A DNA stretch of 64,000 nt from Microcaldota archaeon (GTDB lineage: Archaea > Micrarchaeota > Micrarchaeia > Micrarchaeales > CABMGC01), in assembly GCA_027365175.1 (NCBI GenBank), contig DAHXNY010000001.1, positions 181,483-245,482 on the forward strand, given 5' to 3'. A model generated the notes under the pieces. It had not been told where the DNA came from. It saw only the letters and a list, made by a program, of their open reading frames with translations, and searched no databases. Below are positions 33,173 through 43,300 of the stretch, piece by piece (within the stretch, counting starts at the first letter, position 1; each line of letters begins with the position of its first letter). The position numbers and the translations under genes are program-made.

Positions 33173-34402
33173 ATGCCCTCATTCTGCGAGAAATACGCTC
33201 CGATTACGCTCAACATGATTATCGGTAATAGGAACCAGATTGACAGGCTAATAAATTACGGTGCAGAGATCCAATCAGGCAAGAAGCAGAGGCCGCTATT
33301 GATATACGGCTCAACAGGGACAGGAAAGACGGCAGCAGCGCACGCATTTGCATATTCTAACGGCTTTGAGATAATAGAATTCGACGCAAGCGACTACAGG
33401 GACGCCGAAACTCTGCAGAAAAGGCTCCTTCCAGCAACAACATCCAGGAATCTCTTCGGCAGCAAGATCATAGTAATATTCGATGAGATAGACGAGATAT
33501 CTGCAAGGTTTGACAAAGGACTAGAAGGGATTCTGACAAAGCTCTTCAAGGAATCAAAAAGTCCCGTCATATTAACTGCGAATGACTACTGGAGCAGGAG
33601 CCTTGTCTTCCTAAGGGAATACGTGGAGAGGGTAGAGTTCAAGAAGCCAAGCGCAAACGAAGTCGTCTCACTGATGAACAACATACTGGCAAAGGAAGGC
33701 ATATCCATGGACAAGGCCACGGTGGATATAATAGCAAACAGGGCAAACGGCGACGTAAGAGCAGCACTAAACGACCTTGAGGCCATGGTGGGGGCCAGCC
33801 CTGAACTGCTGGATCATCTTGGAATGAGGGACAGGAAGGTGGAGACCTTCGCAGTGCTGGACAAAATATTCACTTCAAAGAGGCTTGCGTCGAGAAACGT
33901 AGCACTTGCTTCAGGAATAGACAAGGACATGCTGCTGAAATGGGTGGACCAGAACATACCCGTAAGATATCTGTCAAAGAAGGATGTCGCAAACGCATAT
34001 TCTGTTCTTGCTCTTGCAAGCAGGTTCAACAACAACGCAACACGCACAAATTACTATGGATATCTAAGATATGCAAACGACCTTATGTCAGGCGGCGTAA
34101 GCCTCCAGAATACAGGATACATAAGCACGATAAACCCATACCTGTTCCCAAGCGTAATAAGGTACCTCAGCACGACAAAAGCCGAGCGCCAGCACATCAA
34201 GGAGATAGCTGGCAAGCTCTCCCAGGTATTCCACGTGAACAAGAAGGAGATAGTCAACGGCTACATGCCGCTGCTGAAGCTGATGATGGAAAGCGGAGAG
34301 GAATCATACGGCAAGGATGAGACACTGGCCTTCATGGAGAAGCACTTCAACTTAGAATCTGGCGAAGCGGATTTCATAAAGGAGAGGGGAAAGAATCAAT
34401 AG
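33173..34402 (+). CDS. rfcL: Replication factor C large subunit
   Basis: RFC-L is the single large subunit of the archaeal clamp loader that opens PCNA. The 409-residue protein has the RFC box CEKYAPITLNMIIGN, Walker A YGSTGTGKTAAA, Walker B IVIFDEIDEIS (usual form DEVD), and sensor 1 LTANDYWS. A sensor 2-like segment is GDVRAALNDLEAM. The C-terminal collar follows. It lacks a clear C-terminal PIP box, and the end (GEADFIKERGKNQ) is short. The small subunit is not in this window. The gene overlaps the 3' end of pheT by 7 nt. Confidence 0.94.
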   Translation: MPSFCEKYAPITLNMIIGNRNQIDRLINYGAEIQSGKKQRPLLIYGSTGTGKTAAAHAFAYSNGFEIIEFDASDYRDAETLQKRLLPATTSRNLFGSKIIVIFDEIDEISARFDKGLEGILTKLFKESKSPVILTANDYWSRSLVFLREYVERVEFKKPSANEVVSLMNNILAKEGISMDKATVDIIANRANGDVRAALNDLEAMVGASPELLDHLGMRDRKVETFAVLDKIFTSKRLASRNVALASGIDKDMLLKWVDQNIPVRYLSKKDVANAYSVLALASRFNNNATRTNYYGYLRYANDLMSGGVSLQNTGYISTINPYLFPSVIRYLSTTKAERQHIKEIAGKLSQVFHVNKKEIVNGYMPLLKLMMESGEESYGKDETLAFMEKHFNLESGEADFIKERGKNQ

Positions 34403-36051
34403 ATTCCAAGCTCCTGCAGGTTTATCTCAAACGCGGATACGGGCTCGTCTATGGAAAAGTTGTTCAGCACCTTAGGGTGTATCTCACCGAAGAATCCCAC
34501 GCTCCTGCCGTCAACCTTTATCTCTCCGCATCTGCCTTCTATAAAACTGCTGTGTGAGGATTTGGCTACGGTGTATTTTACCCTATTCAGGTACATGAGC
34601 TCCTCCAAAACAGCCTTCATATCATTAAGATTGGCTTTAGGATCCGATACTACTGCTGCAATGCGGTACTCCTCAGACGCTCTCTTTCCGGCATTTACGG
34701 AAAATGCCATATCTAGTTCAAATAATCTGTGCGGCATCTTCTCATGCTGGGACTTTGACAGATTGCCCATGAGAGAGGGGAGAAGCCATGTCCTAAGCAT
34801 AGATATGGATGAATTGACTGAGTTTGCAATCGTCACAGCTTCATCCTTTACCCTGTCCGTTTCCATCTTTTCATAATTTGCAGCGGGATTTGTCAGATAG
34901 GAATTCATGACCTGCGTGAACCCCATGCCTGCCATTATTCCCTCCAGATTCCTGTTCTTTAGCGTCGTACTCTCAAGAGATCCCGCATTGTAGCTAGGCA
35001 GCCCTATGGGCTGTATGTAGTCATAGCCGTATGCAATCGCGATATCTTCTATTATGTCCTGCTCGTTGATTATATCTATTCTATATTCCGGTAAACTAAA
35101 CCTTATCCTCTTGCCTACAGATGCAGCCTCGTAACCCATCTTGTTTGCAAGTGATATCGCCGCCCTGTAGTCGAATTTGACACCGAGGCTCTTCCATATA
35201 TCTTCAAGAGCTATCGAGATATAACCAGAATCCATCATAGGGTAAATCTTCTTAGAGCTTCCATAAACGGTGACCACCGGATAGACAGCTGCGCCCATGT
35301 CTATGAACATCGCTGCAAGCATGTCAATGCTCTTGCCTATCGCATACTCCGAATTTCCAGTCACGTCAACGAAGAGGTTCTTTGTGGACTCTGTCACCTT
35401 AGTCCTCTCCGAGTTTATTATCGGTATAAGCGCAAGAACTCCCTTGGAATCCTTGAGCACGGGATAGCCCGCTCTGCCATTGTCTATAGTGCTGCCGTAA
35501 TCAATCCCTTTTTTGTTTGTCTTAAGTATGCTGCTGAAGCCTTCCTGCTCTTTTGAATCAAGCGCAACGAACCTCTCATCCTTGGCAAGCGTGTACGACA
35601 GATCCATGGATTCTATGGAACTGAGATTGTGCATTCCTACTGCGATCTTCTTCCTCTTCCTCCCGAAAGTATCGCAGAACTTGTCAGTGAACGACATCAG
35701 CTGTTGCAGAGAAGTGTCATCAAGCTTGACTCCTTTGACCACCATACCTGCAATAAAAGGCCTTACATTCTTTACGCTGTTCGAGACATTTATCGCCATT
35801 TCCGGCTTCTTCCCATCAAGTTCATAGTGGAACTTATTGCTCTTATGCATGAAGTAACGCAACGCCCTTGCAATTCCTACCGGATCGAGAAGGTCTGGCC
35901 TCGAAGCGCTCAGCTCTATCTCAATCTCATCCTTGGTCATGCTCTCTATTTCAAGCCCAAGCTTCGATATCTGGTCTTTCAGCTGCTCATCGCTCATCTT
36001 CAACTTTAAGAGCGAATTGAAGTAATTTTTGTTTATCTTGACAACCGGCAT
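34396..36051 (-). CDS. pheT: Phenylalanyl-tRNA synthetase beta subunit
   Basis: The beta subunit of heterotetrameric PheRS carries the B3/B4 region that edits Tyr-tRNA(Phe). The protein has 551 residues, the archaeal/eukaryotic length. The N-terminus is VVKINKNYFNSLLKLKMSDEQL. ASRPDLLDPVGIARALRYF, the B5 DNA-binding-like domain (around 280-350) and the catalytic-like core with LRTWLLPSLMGNLSKSQHEKMPHRLFE follow. Its ATG directly follows the pheS stop with no spacer, so translation is coupled. Confidence 0.96.
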   Translation of the reverse strand: MPVVKINKNYFNSLLKLKMSDEQLKDQISKLGLEIESMTKDEIEIELSASRPDLLDPVGIARALRYFMHKSNKFHYELDGKKPEMAINVSNSVKNVRPFIAGMVVKGVKLDDTSLQQLMSFTDKFCDTFGRKRKKIAVGMHNLSSIESMDLSYTLAKDERFVALDSKEQEGFSSILKTNKKGIDYGSTIDNGRAGYPVLKDSKGVLALIPIINSERTKVTESTKNLFVDVTGNSEYAIGKSIDMLAAMFIDMGAAVYPVVTVYGSSKKIYPMMDSGYISIALEDIWKSLGVKFDYRAAISLANKMGYEAASVGKRIRFSLPEYRIDIINEQDIIEDIAIAYGYDYIQPIGLPSYNAGSLESTTLKNRNLEGIMAGMGFTQVMNSYLTNPAANYEKMETDRVKDEAVTIANSVNSSISMLRTWLLPSLMGNLSKSQHEKMPHRLFELDMAFSVNAGKRASEEYRIAAVVSDPKANLNDMKAVLEELMYLNRVKYTVAKSSHSSFIEGRCGEIKVDGRSVGFFGEIHPKVLNNFSIDEPVSAFEINLQELGIY

Positions 36052-37545
36052 TCACACAGACCTCATATTCCTTGCAAAACCTATTCCATTATTGTAGAGC
36101 TCTGCTATGGACCGTATTCCGTTGTCCTTGCTCATGAGCAGTACGCGTTCCACTCCAGCTCCCCATGCAAGCACGCTTATCTTGCTCCTGGAGATCCCTG
36201 TCACCTCGCTCCTCATTATCCCGGAACCTCCCAGCTCTACCCATTCATCAGTCACATCCGAGTAGCCATAGAACTCAGCAGCCGGCTCTACGAATGGGAA
36301 GTATGAAGGCTTGAACTTTATCTTTATCCCGAGTCTTGCATATATCTTTATCAGAGTATCAAAAAGATTTGCCATGGTCAGATCCTTGCCTATTATTACG
36401 CCGTCATGCTGGTAGAAATCCGCAAGATGCCTGTAATCGATATTCTCATTCCTGAACAGCCTACCAAGGGAGAAGGCTTTTAACGGAAGCACCTCCTCGC
36501 TCTCTTCCGCAACTATCTTTGCAACTGCTTCCTGAACGAATCTTGCAGATACGCTCGTCGTATGGGTTCTAAGGACGCTCTGCCTTGCCTTATCGATGTC
36601 CCACTCGTATTTCCATGACCTTTCATGCTCCTCCTTTATTCTTTTGGCATAACTCTTCTCATCTATCTCCAAATCCTTCGGGTTTTCCAGGAAGAAGGTA
36701 TCCTGCTTATCCCTTGCAGGATGGTCCTGTGGGACGAAAAGGGAGTCGAATACCCAGAATGCAGAATCAATAGTTGGCCCGGATATCTCCTTGAAGCCCA
36801 TCGACATATAGACATCCTTTATCCTGTCAATCGTCTGTTTTAACACGTGCCTTTTTGCAGCAAATTCACGCTCCACCCTGGCAGACACGTCATATTCGGC
36901 GAACTTCTTGCCCTTCCAGCTCACCTTGGCAATCATCTCACGGTCTATGCTTCCTATCTCGTCCTTGCTTTTCTCTGAATGCCTGGCAGCCTCTTTGCCG
37001 CTCTGCGTTATCTCTGCCTTTTCAAACTCATTTACATTCTCGATATCCAAGAGCCCTCTTCTCTTCAGCGTATCCAATTCCTCTATGTATTCGGATGCGA
37101 GTTTATTGTGATCTCCTCCGGCTTCTATTGCCCTTAACAGGCGCTCTTCAGGGAATTCCTTCTTCAAGGCAGCCTCTCCTGCGCTTGTTATCTTCAAAGC
37201 GCCATTATCTACATGCGCAAGCCTCTTTCTCATGAGCCACTGCAGCCCTATCTTATCGTCACTGCTACTTAGCGATGCGGTCTTCACTTCAGATTTGCCT
37301 ATCCGCTGCAATAATCTGCTTTCCGGAAGTCCATCCCCGGCATACCTCTTACCCTCTGCAGTAAGGATTATCCTGCGCTCTTCCTTGTAATGCAATTTTA
37401 CAAAACCTTTATCTTCAAGTCCGTGAAGGGCCCACAGAACCTGATCCCTGCTAAGCTCCGTGTGCTTCTCAAGTCCTGCAAGTGATGTGCTATTTGTCCT
37501 TACCAATAAGCGAAGTACCTTAACCTCATAATTATGCAAAAACAC
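36052..37545 (-). CDS. pheS: Phenylalanyl-tRNA synthetase alpha subunit
   Basis: The alpha subunit is the catalytic class II subunit of PheRS. The 497-residue protein begins with a winged-helix array (about 1-200), as in archaeal and eukaryotic cytosolic forms. The catalytic domain shows motif 1 around FVPQDHPARDKQDTFF, motif 2 LGRLFRNENIDYRHLADFYQ and motif 3 GSGIMRSEVTG with WGAGVERVLL. All are intact. A TTG or GTG alternative start is not needed, as the ATG at 37545 fits. The surface-protein gene upstream ends 3 nt before it. Confidence 0.97.
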   Translation of the reverse strand: MFLHNYEVKVLRLLVRTNSTSLAGLEKHTELSRDQVLWALHGLEDKGFVKLHYKEERRIILTAEGKRYAGDGLPESRLLQRIGKSEVKTASLSSSDDKIGLQWLMRKRLAHVDNGALKITSAGEAALKKEFPEERLLRAIEAGGDHNKLASEYIEELDTLKRRGLLDIENVNEFEKAEITQSGKEAARHSEKSKDEIGSIDREMIAKVSWKGKKFAEYDVSARVEREFAAKRHVLKQTIDRIKDVYMSMGFKEISGPTIDSAFWVFDSLFVPQDHPARDKQDTFFLENPKDLEIDEKSYAKRIKEEHERSWKYEWDIDKARQSVLRTHTTSVSARFVQEAVAKIVAEESEEVLPLKAFSLGRLFRNENIDYRHLADFYQHDGVIIGKDLTMANLFDTLIKIYARLGIKIKFKPSYFPFVEPAAEFYGYSDVTDEWVELGGSGIMRSEVTGISRSKISVLAWGAGVERVLLMSKDNGIRSIAELYNNGIGFARNMRSV

Positions 37546-37548
37546 ACC

Positions 37549-38331
37549 TTATACCAGCTTCCTATATGCGTAAATTCCGACAGCAGCCGCAACGGCAACT
37601 ATCGCCAGATATATCTCCATGGTGTATCCGTAGTAAATCCCGCTGAAATATGCCAGCACCTCTGCCTGCATCGACTGTTGCTGTGTATACGCAAAGGTAA
37701 ACTTGTTCAAAGGCTCGCTCTCAAACCATGAGAAGAGCGCATGCCCTGTGTAATTTCCTGTGAAGCTCGGATTGGGGAAATCGGGAGACGGATATACCGA
37801 TATGGCATCTGTTCCCTTGGGAATTATTATATTGAACCTTGTGTTGGGCGGCAGATCCTCTCCGCTTGAGGTGTGCTGGAAATTAAGCACAGAATCATTG
37901 AAGGTATACTCGAACTCCCTGGGTGCTACGTTCTGCACATCTGTTACGTTATTCACCCAGTAATCGAGCGTTATTATAGCAGTTCCTCCGTAATTGTTTG
38001 TATAGCCTATCGGGCCAGGAAGGAAGGTGACATCCCGCACGCTACCCCTGGGATTTATTATATGCTCCATCAGGTAATCGTTGCTCAACGCATGCTGCCA
38101 TTCGCTGAGTGTCAGGTTTATCGCTCTCCTGTCCTGGTTATACTGCGAAATCGAGGAATTCGATATGAAGATCGTGAACGACTCTACCACGTGGGCGCTG
38201 GTATTCTTGTAAAGTATGACTGTTGTATTGAGATATGTCATGTTGAAATATGCATTCGCACTTGCAAATAGGAAGACGGAGCTTATGGCAGATGCAAGCA
38301 GTATGTAGCTGGCCAATCTGTGCATATTCAT
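37549..38331 (-). CDS. Secreted membrane-anchored protein, unknown
   Basis: The 260-residue protein has a signal peptide (YILLASAISSVFLFASANA, about 8-27), an extracytoplasmic beta-rich domain of some 190 residues with many NxS/T sequons, and a C-terminal helix (IYLAIVAVAAAVGIYAY) followed by RKLV. The layout is the same as in several other surface proteins in the window, but the sequence is not clearly related to them. I do not recognise the family. It lies 3 nt before pheS on the same strand and probably shares its promoter. No functional link is visible. Confidence 0.72.
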   Translation of the reverse strand: MNMHRLASYILLASAISSVFLFASANAYFNMTYLNTTVILYKNTSAHVVESFTIFISNSSISQYNQDRRAINLTLSEWQHALSNDYLMEHIINPRGSVRDVTFLPGPIGYTNNYGGTAIITLDYWVNNVTDVQNVAPREFEYTFNDSVLNFQHTSSGEDLPPNTRFNIIIPKGTDAISVYPSPDFPNPSFTGNYTGHALFSWFESEPLNKFTFAYTQQQSMQAEVLAYFSGIYYGYTMEIYLAIVAVAAAVGIYAYRKLV

Positions 38332-38387
38332 AAGTCTACCAATTGGACTTTATAAATCTATATCAGAAGGGTCTGTATTCTTTATAT

Positions 38388-39065
38388 ATGAGGCAATTTC
38401 AAAGTAGACATGCGGATTTTATGATAGTAAACAAGGAAGATGAGAGTAAGGCAGCTGCGCCGACAGTAGTAGAAAAGCCCTCAAACTACTTCAGTTCATA
38501 TATGCTTGCAGAGAAAAACAGGGCAAGACTGATAACTCCGGAAAGGCTTGTGGAGCAGCTTGACAATGAGCATTTCTTAAGGTCTCTGGAAAGCACCGAT
38601 TTCTACGGACAAAACAGGTACATATGGTTCTGGACTGGGGCGATAGGCACAAATCTGAACGGTTATTACGCGATAGACGTAGACGATAAAAGCAAAAGGA
38701 AAAAGCTCCGTTTCGTATCTATGCAATGGACGGAAGAGCTTGACAGCATGCCATTCAACAGGAGAGTATACTTCCATCAGGGAAGCGGTCCGATAGCTGT
38801 GGACATATGGAAGACGCCTAAACATGGGGGCATAACTAGCATGAGCGGGGTAAGACAGCCGATGGCAGAGGCGCCTGTAATGGTATACATGCAGGATGAG
38901 AGAAGCGTGCGGATGGAGAAAACAGCAGACGGAACAGATTCAAAAAACGATGCGGTAATGATACCTACATCAAGATTCTATGTTGCAAGGCAGGCATATC
39001 TGCGACAGAAGAATGAGCTGGATCCCAAGCTGCTCAAAGCCCTAAGACCGATATTTGAAGAGTAA
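38388..39065 (+). CDS. Soluble protein of unknown function
   Basis: ATG at 38388 gives 225 residues. I prefer it to the track start at 38343 because TTTATAAAT lies about 31-39 nt upstream of it, the usual archaeal promoter distance, and falls inside the longer frame. The sequence is mixed alpha/beta with notable YIWFWTGAIGTNLNGYYAID and VYFHQGSGPIAVDIWKTPKHGG segments. No membrane segment, signal peptide or Cys motif is seen. I cannot assign a family. It is divergent from the surface-protein gene and convergent with the acetyltransferase-like gene. Confidence 0.68.
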   Translation: MRQFQSRHADFMIVNKEDESKAAAPTVVEKPSNYFSSYMLAEKNRARLITPERLVEQLDNEHFLRSLESTDFYGQNRYIWFWTGAIGTNLNGYYAIDVDDKSKRKKLRFVSMQWTEELDSMPFNRRVYFHQGSGPIAVDIWKTPKHGGITSMSGVRQPMAEAPVMVYMQDERSVRMEKTADGTDSKNDAVMIPTSRFYVARQAYLRQKNELDPKLLKALRPIFEE

Positions 39066-39080
39066 TCTGCCTTTCAAAAC

Positions 39081-39335
39081 TCAGTATTCCGTTATCTTTT
39101 TCTTCTTTATGTAATACTGCGTGTAAGGGCATGCTGGTATTATCTTCAATCCATTCTTCTTGGCGAACTCGAAAGCCCTGTCAGTAAGCTCCTCAGCTAT
39201 GCCCTTTCCCCTATCCTCTTCAGGAGTTCCCGTATGGTATATTATCATATGATTGTCCTTTATCCTATAGTCCAACTCTGCCTCTCCGTGTTCTGTCTTT
39301 GCCCATATCTTCCCTTTATCAAAGATTATCTCCAT
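39081..39335 (-). CDS. Short GNAT-fold acetyltransferase-like protein (YjdJ/COG2388 type)
   Basis: This 84-residue protein matches the minimal GNAT family. AELDYRIKDNHMIIYHTGTP leads to the acetyl-CoA loop EDRGKGIAEELTDRAFEFA, and then GLKIIPACPYTQYYI, with the conserved Cys of that last strand. Members of this group are very short and are thought to acetylate small molecules or proteins, but few have known substrates. It lies 4 nt after the signal peptidase gene and ends the SMC-signal peptidase transcript. Confidence 0.85.
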   Translation of the reverse strand: MEIIFDKGKIWAKTEHGEAELDYRIKDNHMIIYHTGTPEEDRGKGIAEELTDRAFEFAKKNGLKIIPACPYTQYYIKKKKITEY

Positions 39336-39339
39336 GCGC

Positions 39340-40359
39340 TCATCTCAGCATCGTCTGGTTGCATCCTGCAACAGCCCCGAGCTGCCCGCTTATTATTAGC
39401 TTCAGATAGCCTATAAGAGGCACTGTGGCTATATTGTACCCTATTACACTGCTCTGGTTTATAGGATAATTGCCGAATTCCATATCAAGGCCCGGGTTGT
39501 TGTCCCCTTTTGTAAGTATGTAATAGGAACCATTGACATCCAGCGCGGCAACGACCCTGTGTATTATGTCTCCGCTGAAGTAGTCCGAAGGCGTGGTCTG
39601 GTAGATGATTATAGGGTTGGAGTAATTCTCTATCACAGTATGGTTGGCTATCGTTATAGAAGAGGTATATACTGCCTGTTCCGTAACGCCGTTTATAACC
39701 ACCTTGCCTATGGAATAATTGTATCTTATCAGATTCCTGCCCTGATAGCCTGCAGGAACCGCACATCTTGCGTATGCAGTAGGTTCAGACAGGCTGGAGT
39801 AGTAATCTATGCAGTGGGTGTTGTAGAGCCCTATGCCGTAAGTGGAATTGCTGAAGTTTCCCATATATGCTATATCGGAGGGATACGCCTTTGCATACGC
39901 GAAGTACGCAAGGAACTCGCTGTTAATGTTTGCTTCCATGCTGTTGAATTGGCTTCGGGTAACATTGATCACGGGTATATGGTTGCTCTGAAGGAAGGAT
40001 GACATATTGCTTATCCCATGGAGGAAGACCAGGTCTCCCCTATTCAATACAGGAAGCATGCTGCAGCTCGCCACAACGTTTACCGGCTGCGTAGTGCCAA
40101 GCACTATTATCAACACCAGCCATATTACAGCTACCACTGCAAGGGCCTTTGCCACATCGACTACGGTGCCCTTCGCTCCCTCCTCCTTAACGCTCTGCCT
40201 GAATTCGTACATCAGTATTATGACAACTAATGCAAATGCCCCTATGCCTACGAACACACTGCTTGTAAATGCATAAGCAACTACTGCAACTACTAACAGT
40301 GCGTAAAGCAGCCAGCTGACATAATCATGCCTCTCCTTTTCCTTATTCAAAATACTCAT
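39340..40359 (-). CDS. Signal peptidase I, archaeal SEC11-like with extra domains
   Basis: The 339-residue enzyme cuts signal peptides from secreted proteins. Four predicted helices occupy the N-terminal 95 residues (two at about 15-50, one or two at 68-90). The catalytic Ser is S100 in VASCSMLP. The catalytic His is in DIIHRVVAALD, and the conserved Asp segment is KGDNNPGLD. This Ser-His-Asp arrangement is archaeal and not the bacterial Ser-Lys. The protein is much longer than typical archaeal forms (150-220) because of the multi-helix N-terminus and about 110 inserted extracytoplasmic residues between Ser and His. Its ATG overlaps the SMC stop by 4 nt. Confidence 0.88.
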   Translation of the reverse strand: MSILNKEKERHDYVSWLLYALLVVAVVAYAFTSSVFVGIGAFALVVIILMYEFRQSVKEEGAKGTVVDVAKALAVVAVIWLVLIIVLGTTQPVNVVASCSMLPVLNRGDLVFLHGISNMSSFLQSNHIPVINVTRSQFNSMEANINSEFLAYFAYAKAYPSDIAYMGNFSNSTYGIGLYNTHCIDYYSSLSEPTAYARCAVPAGYQGRNLIRYNYSIGKVVINGVTEQAVYTSSITIANHTVIENYSNPIIIYQTTPSDYFSGDIIHRVVAALDVNGSYYILTKGDNNPGLDMEFGNYPINQSSVIGYNIATVPLIGYLKLIISGQLGAVAGCNQTMLR

Positions 40360-43300
40360 CTGCCTCTCGTCAATTCCGCTATCTCGACTCCCACTACATT
40401 CGATTCCGCAGACTCCTTTATTACACCTACTGCGGCATCCGCCTCCACGACCAGGGAATCATTGTGGCTCACCACCACAAACTGCGCATCCTTCGACATG
40501 CCCTTTATCAATTTGGATAGCAGCCTTGAGTTGTCCTTGTCAAGGGCAGAGTCGACCTCGTCAAATACGTATATCCCTGAAGGATTCCTGGTGAATATCG
40601 CAAAAATCAATACCAGCACTGCAAAGGCCTTCTCCCCTCCAGACAGCTGTATCACGGACCTTGATGCGCCTGCCTCCTTTATGGAGATCTCAAGCCCGCT
40701 CTGTAATGGGTTTGACATGTCGCTCAGCTTCAGGGTCGCATCCTTTATCTCGGATATGTTCTTGTGCAGCTTCGTGAAATTCTTGCTCACATCGTTGAAG
40801 GTATCCATGAATATCTGCAGCTTCTTCGATTCTATCTCGTTTATCATGTTAAGAACGGCTTCCTTCTCAGCTTCAAGAGTGAGCACCTTCGCATCGGCCT
40901 CGTTAACCTCCTTCTTCTTAAGCACGTATATCTCAGGAGCCTTAAGGTTGACATTTCCAAGATCCTTTATCTTAAGGCCAAGAAGGTTTGCCTCAGCCTC
41001 CATATCCTCCAACCTTCCATTTACGGTCTCTATCTCTCCATCATAGGAAGCAAACTCTGCCTTTATGTCGCTCAATCTTGTCTCAGTCTGGCCTCTTACG
41101 ATATTAAGTTCATTGAGCTCCCTCTCCGCACCGGAAAGCTCTGCAGAGGTCCTGCCATTCTCAATGCCCATATTCTGGAGCTCCGCCTCCATCTTCTGCA
41201 TCCTCTCATAAGCCTTTGAAGTAACGCTGCTGCTGTTCTTTATCTCCTCCTCTATCTTCTTCCTTGAATCCTCAAGAACCTGCTTCCTCAACGCAAGTTC
41301 CTTTATCTCCTTCCTGCTCCTCTCTATCTCACTGTTCCTCTTCTTTATGGATGAGGTTATCCCGTTATCCCTCTCTCCGATCATCTCATTCTCTTTGGAA
41401 AGCTCTGCAATCCTTATCCTTGTCTTGTCAAGGCCGGAGCGGGCGTCATTCAGCCTCTTTCTCTCCTCTTCCATCGCTCCCTTGCCCTTCTTTCCCTTCT
41501 CCGCTGCGGTCAGCCTGCCCTTCAGCCTCTCTATCTCCATAGCTGTCTCAAGCTTTGCCTTATCCATCTCCTGAATGCTCTTCTCCATATCCACCGACTT
41601 GACCTCTATCTCCTTCGCAGCAGCTACCGAATCATTGAGCTTCTTTTCAGCTATCGCTATCTCAGAGGACAATCTGCCCGTCCTATCGTTTATCGACCTG
41701 AGCTCGCTCTCCAGAAGCATCTTCTCCTTCCTTGCATCAAACAGCTTTCCTCCAATGGCGTCAGTCGCCTCACGCGCTGCTCTCTTCTCGGCTTCAAACC
41801 TCTCTATGCTCATATCTATTGTCCTTACTGATACCTTTCCATATCCTGAGCCTCCGCTTATTATGCCCGAGCGCTCTACGAGCTCTCCATCAATTGTCAC
41901 ATACCTGTGCCTGCCTACGCCCTTCTTCTTTATCTGTGCGACGCTCTCGGCAAGGAAGGTATCCTCAAATATGTATTCGAAAGCCCTGCCGAACTTCCTG
42001 TCGAATTTTACCAGGTCGACGAGCTTCTCCATCCCATCATCATCCTTCTGTGCGACCGTCTTTATCTCCTTCAGCGGTATGAAGGTAGCCCTGCCCAACC
42101 CATTCCTCTTTATGTATTCTATTATGCTGTTGGCAACGTCAATATCATCCACGACAAAGTACTCCATCCTCGCTCCTGCAGCAGCCTCTATCGCAGCAGA
42201 GTGCTCAAGCTCATAAGTGCATAGCGAAGCTGCCTTTCCATAGAAACCATCCTTCTCCTTGAAGGCAGATGCAAGCTTGGTCTCAAGCTGGCTGTTCCTC
42301 TGCCTCGCATAAGATCTCTGCTCCCTGAGCTCTATGAGCTTCTCGTCAGCCCTCTCTATGGTTGCAGAAAGGCCTTTCGATTCTGATTCCAGCTTTTTCA
42401 GCTCTATGTCTATCTCCTTCAGCTGTGCCTCTATCTCGGGAACGCGCTTGCCAAGGTCATTCATCTCAGAGACGAGGCTCACGGTGCCCTTCGACACCTC
42501 ATCCGCCTGCTTCTTGTAGAATTCCTTCCTGTCGAGCATCGCCGATTTATCTGCACCTGTCCTGGAGATATGCTCCTGCTCCTCCATCAGCCTGCCGCTC
42601 AGCTCGAGTATCCTCTGGTTTATCAGGCGTATCTCGTCAGCCTTCTCATCTGCAATTCCAAGGTAATCGAGTTCAGAGACAACCTTTGCATATCTGCCTT
42701 CCTCCTGCCTGAGCCCTTCTATCTCCTTTGAATTGGCGGTCATCTTCTCAGATATCCCTTTCCGCTCAGCTTCAAGGGCAGCTATATCCGAATTGCACTG
42801 GACAATCTGCTGTTCCCTGTTTGAAAGCTCTGCCTTCACGTTTGCCAGTTCTGCCGCAGATATCTCCAGTTTCTTGCTCCTCTCTCCAGAAGAAGCCGTG
42901 CGCTCATTCATTTCCGATATGAGCTTCTGCCTCTCATCATTGAGCAGCTCTATCCTCTTGCCCATCTCTTCATACTTCTGCTTAAGCCCGCTCTTCTTCT
43001 GCTCTATAACTGTAATCTTTTTGCCTGCATCATCATAAGACATCTGCAATGCGTCTTTCTTCATGGAAAGCAGGCTGTATCTTAACGATCTGAGCCTCTT
43101 ATTGTAATTAAGGTAGGACTCGGCAACCTCCTTCTCCTTACTAAGCTCCCTCAGGAAACCTGTCCTCTCATTCAGAGAGACCCTTGCCTCAGATATCTTC
43201 TGGTCTACCTTGTCAAGCTCCTTAAGGCTCTCATCCTTCTTGATGTCAAATTCCTTTATGCCCGAAGCGATGTCTATGAGCTCCCTCCTCTCCTTGGGGT

